Positions 63,763 through 64,000 of a DNA stretch of 64,000 nucleotides are shown here, piece by piece. Source of the stretch: Alcanivorax sp. (GTDB lineage: Bacteria > Pseudomonadota > Gammaproteobacteria > Pseudomonadales > Alcanivoracaceae); assembly GCF_002733835.1 (NCBI RefSeq), contig NZ_NVWY01000003.1, forward strand, positions 1-64,000. Reading direction: 5' to 3'. The notes beneath the pieces were generated by a model. The model worked only from the letters and a program-made list of their open reading frames with translations. It was not told the DNA's origin and did no database searches. The position numbers and the translations under genes were made by a program. Each line of letters begins with the position of its first letter. The first letter of the stretch is position 1.

Positions 63763-64000
63763 ATGGATCCCTTTCAGTACCGTGACGGCCAGCTATTCGC
63801 CGAAGATCTTCCCGTAGAACAGCTGGCGGATCGCTTCGGCACGCCGCTCTACCTGTATTCCCGTGCGGCTCTGGAGCGTCACTATCTGGCCTTCGATGAA
63901 GCCTTCGGCGACCACCCTCATCAGGTGTGCTACGCGGTGAAAGCCAACTCCAACCTGGCGGTGTTGAATGTGCTGGCCCGGTGTGGAGCGGGGTTCGATA
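63763..64000 (+). CDS. lysA: diaminopimelate decarboxylase (5' part)
   Basis: The first 79 residues, cut by the window end. MDPFQYRDGQLFAEDLPVEQLADRFGTPLYLYSRAAL is a typical LysA N-terminus and CYAVKANSN contains the pyridoxal-phosphate lysine. The enzyme makes lysine from meso-diaminopimelate. Confidence 0.95.
   Translation, partial: MDPFQYRDGQLFAEDLPVEQLADRFGTPLYLYSRAALERHYLAFDEAFGDHPHQVCYAVKANSNLAVLNVLARCGAGFD

Overview
The window looks like the chromosome of a marine hydrocarbon-degrading gammaproteobacterium close to Alcanivorax. The core genes (yicC, rph, pyrE, slmA, argB, algC, dut, coaBC, radC, rpmB-rpmG, argH, rnk, lptM, lysA) follow the order seen in Pseudomonas and Alcanivorax. 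The other genes include an AlmA-type long-chain-alkane monooxygenase, a CYP153 alkane hydroxylase operon and a FadL-type outer membrane protein. No rRNA, tRNA or CRISPR was seen.

Positions 1-33,300 (visibly lower GC than the right half) are a lipid/hydrocarbon catabolic region. A seven-gene plus-strand operon (4297-12651) encodes a PF10118 protein, a BtrH-like protein, a tandem hotdog thioesterase, an acyl-CoA ligase, two acyl-CoA dehydrogenases and a GMC alcohol dehydrogenase. Two minus-strand operons (17077-12798 and 26456-22050) each carry the same four families in different order: alpha/beta hydrolase, Baeyer-Villiger-type flavin monooxygenase, short-chain dehydrogenase and PF10118 protein. 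Between them lies a FadL porin plus large lipoprotein operon. Four 18-bp palindromes (consensus TTTGGTYRKTTGRCCAAA) sit in front of these four operons, and a TetR-family gene (26638) lies beside one of them, so this reads as one regulon. The families would fit subterminal oxidation of long alkanes: alcohol to ketone to ester to acid plus alcohol, then activation and beta-oxidation. All three PF10118 proteins, usually labelled metal-dependent hydrolase, carry an E / ExxH / E / ExxH pattern like ferritin-type di-iron enzymes. Next comes an AraC regulator divergent from a ferredoxin - CYP153 - alcohol dehydrogenase - ferredoxin reductase cluster.

A P4-type tyrosine integrase (33402-34619) with four short arm-like repeats sits against the 3' end of yicC, a known island insertion site. 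This suggests that some or all of the left region is or was a genomic island.

Positions 34,900-46,500 are high-GC core genes. Their intergenic spaces hold an unusual repeat family: arrays of four imperfect 7-bp repeats paired with four inverted 7-bp repeats. One such pair encloses a four-helix-bundle (23S rRNA IVP/S23 family) gene between coaBC and radC. Six others are short and non-coding; one is interrupted by an IS1595-family insertion sequence with a clean 8-bp target duplication. I regard this as the best candidate for an undescribed (mobile?) element.

Positions 46,800-57,000 hold a Tad (Flp) pilus locus from pilin to TadG-like protein, without a prepilin peptidase gene. It is followed by a fatty acid desaturase, a hydantoinase A-type protein, the IS, argH, rnk, lptM and the start of lysA.
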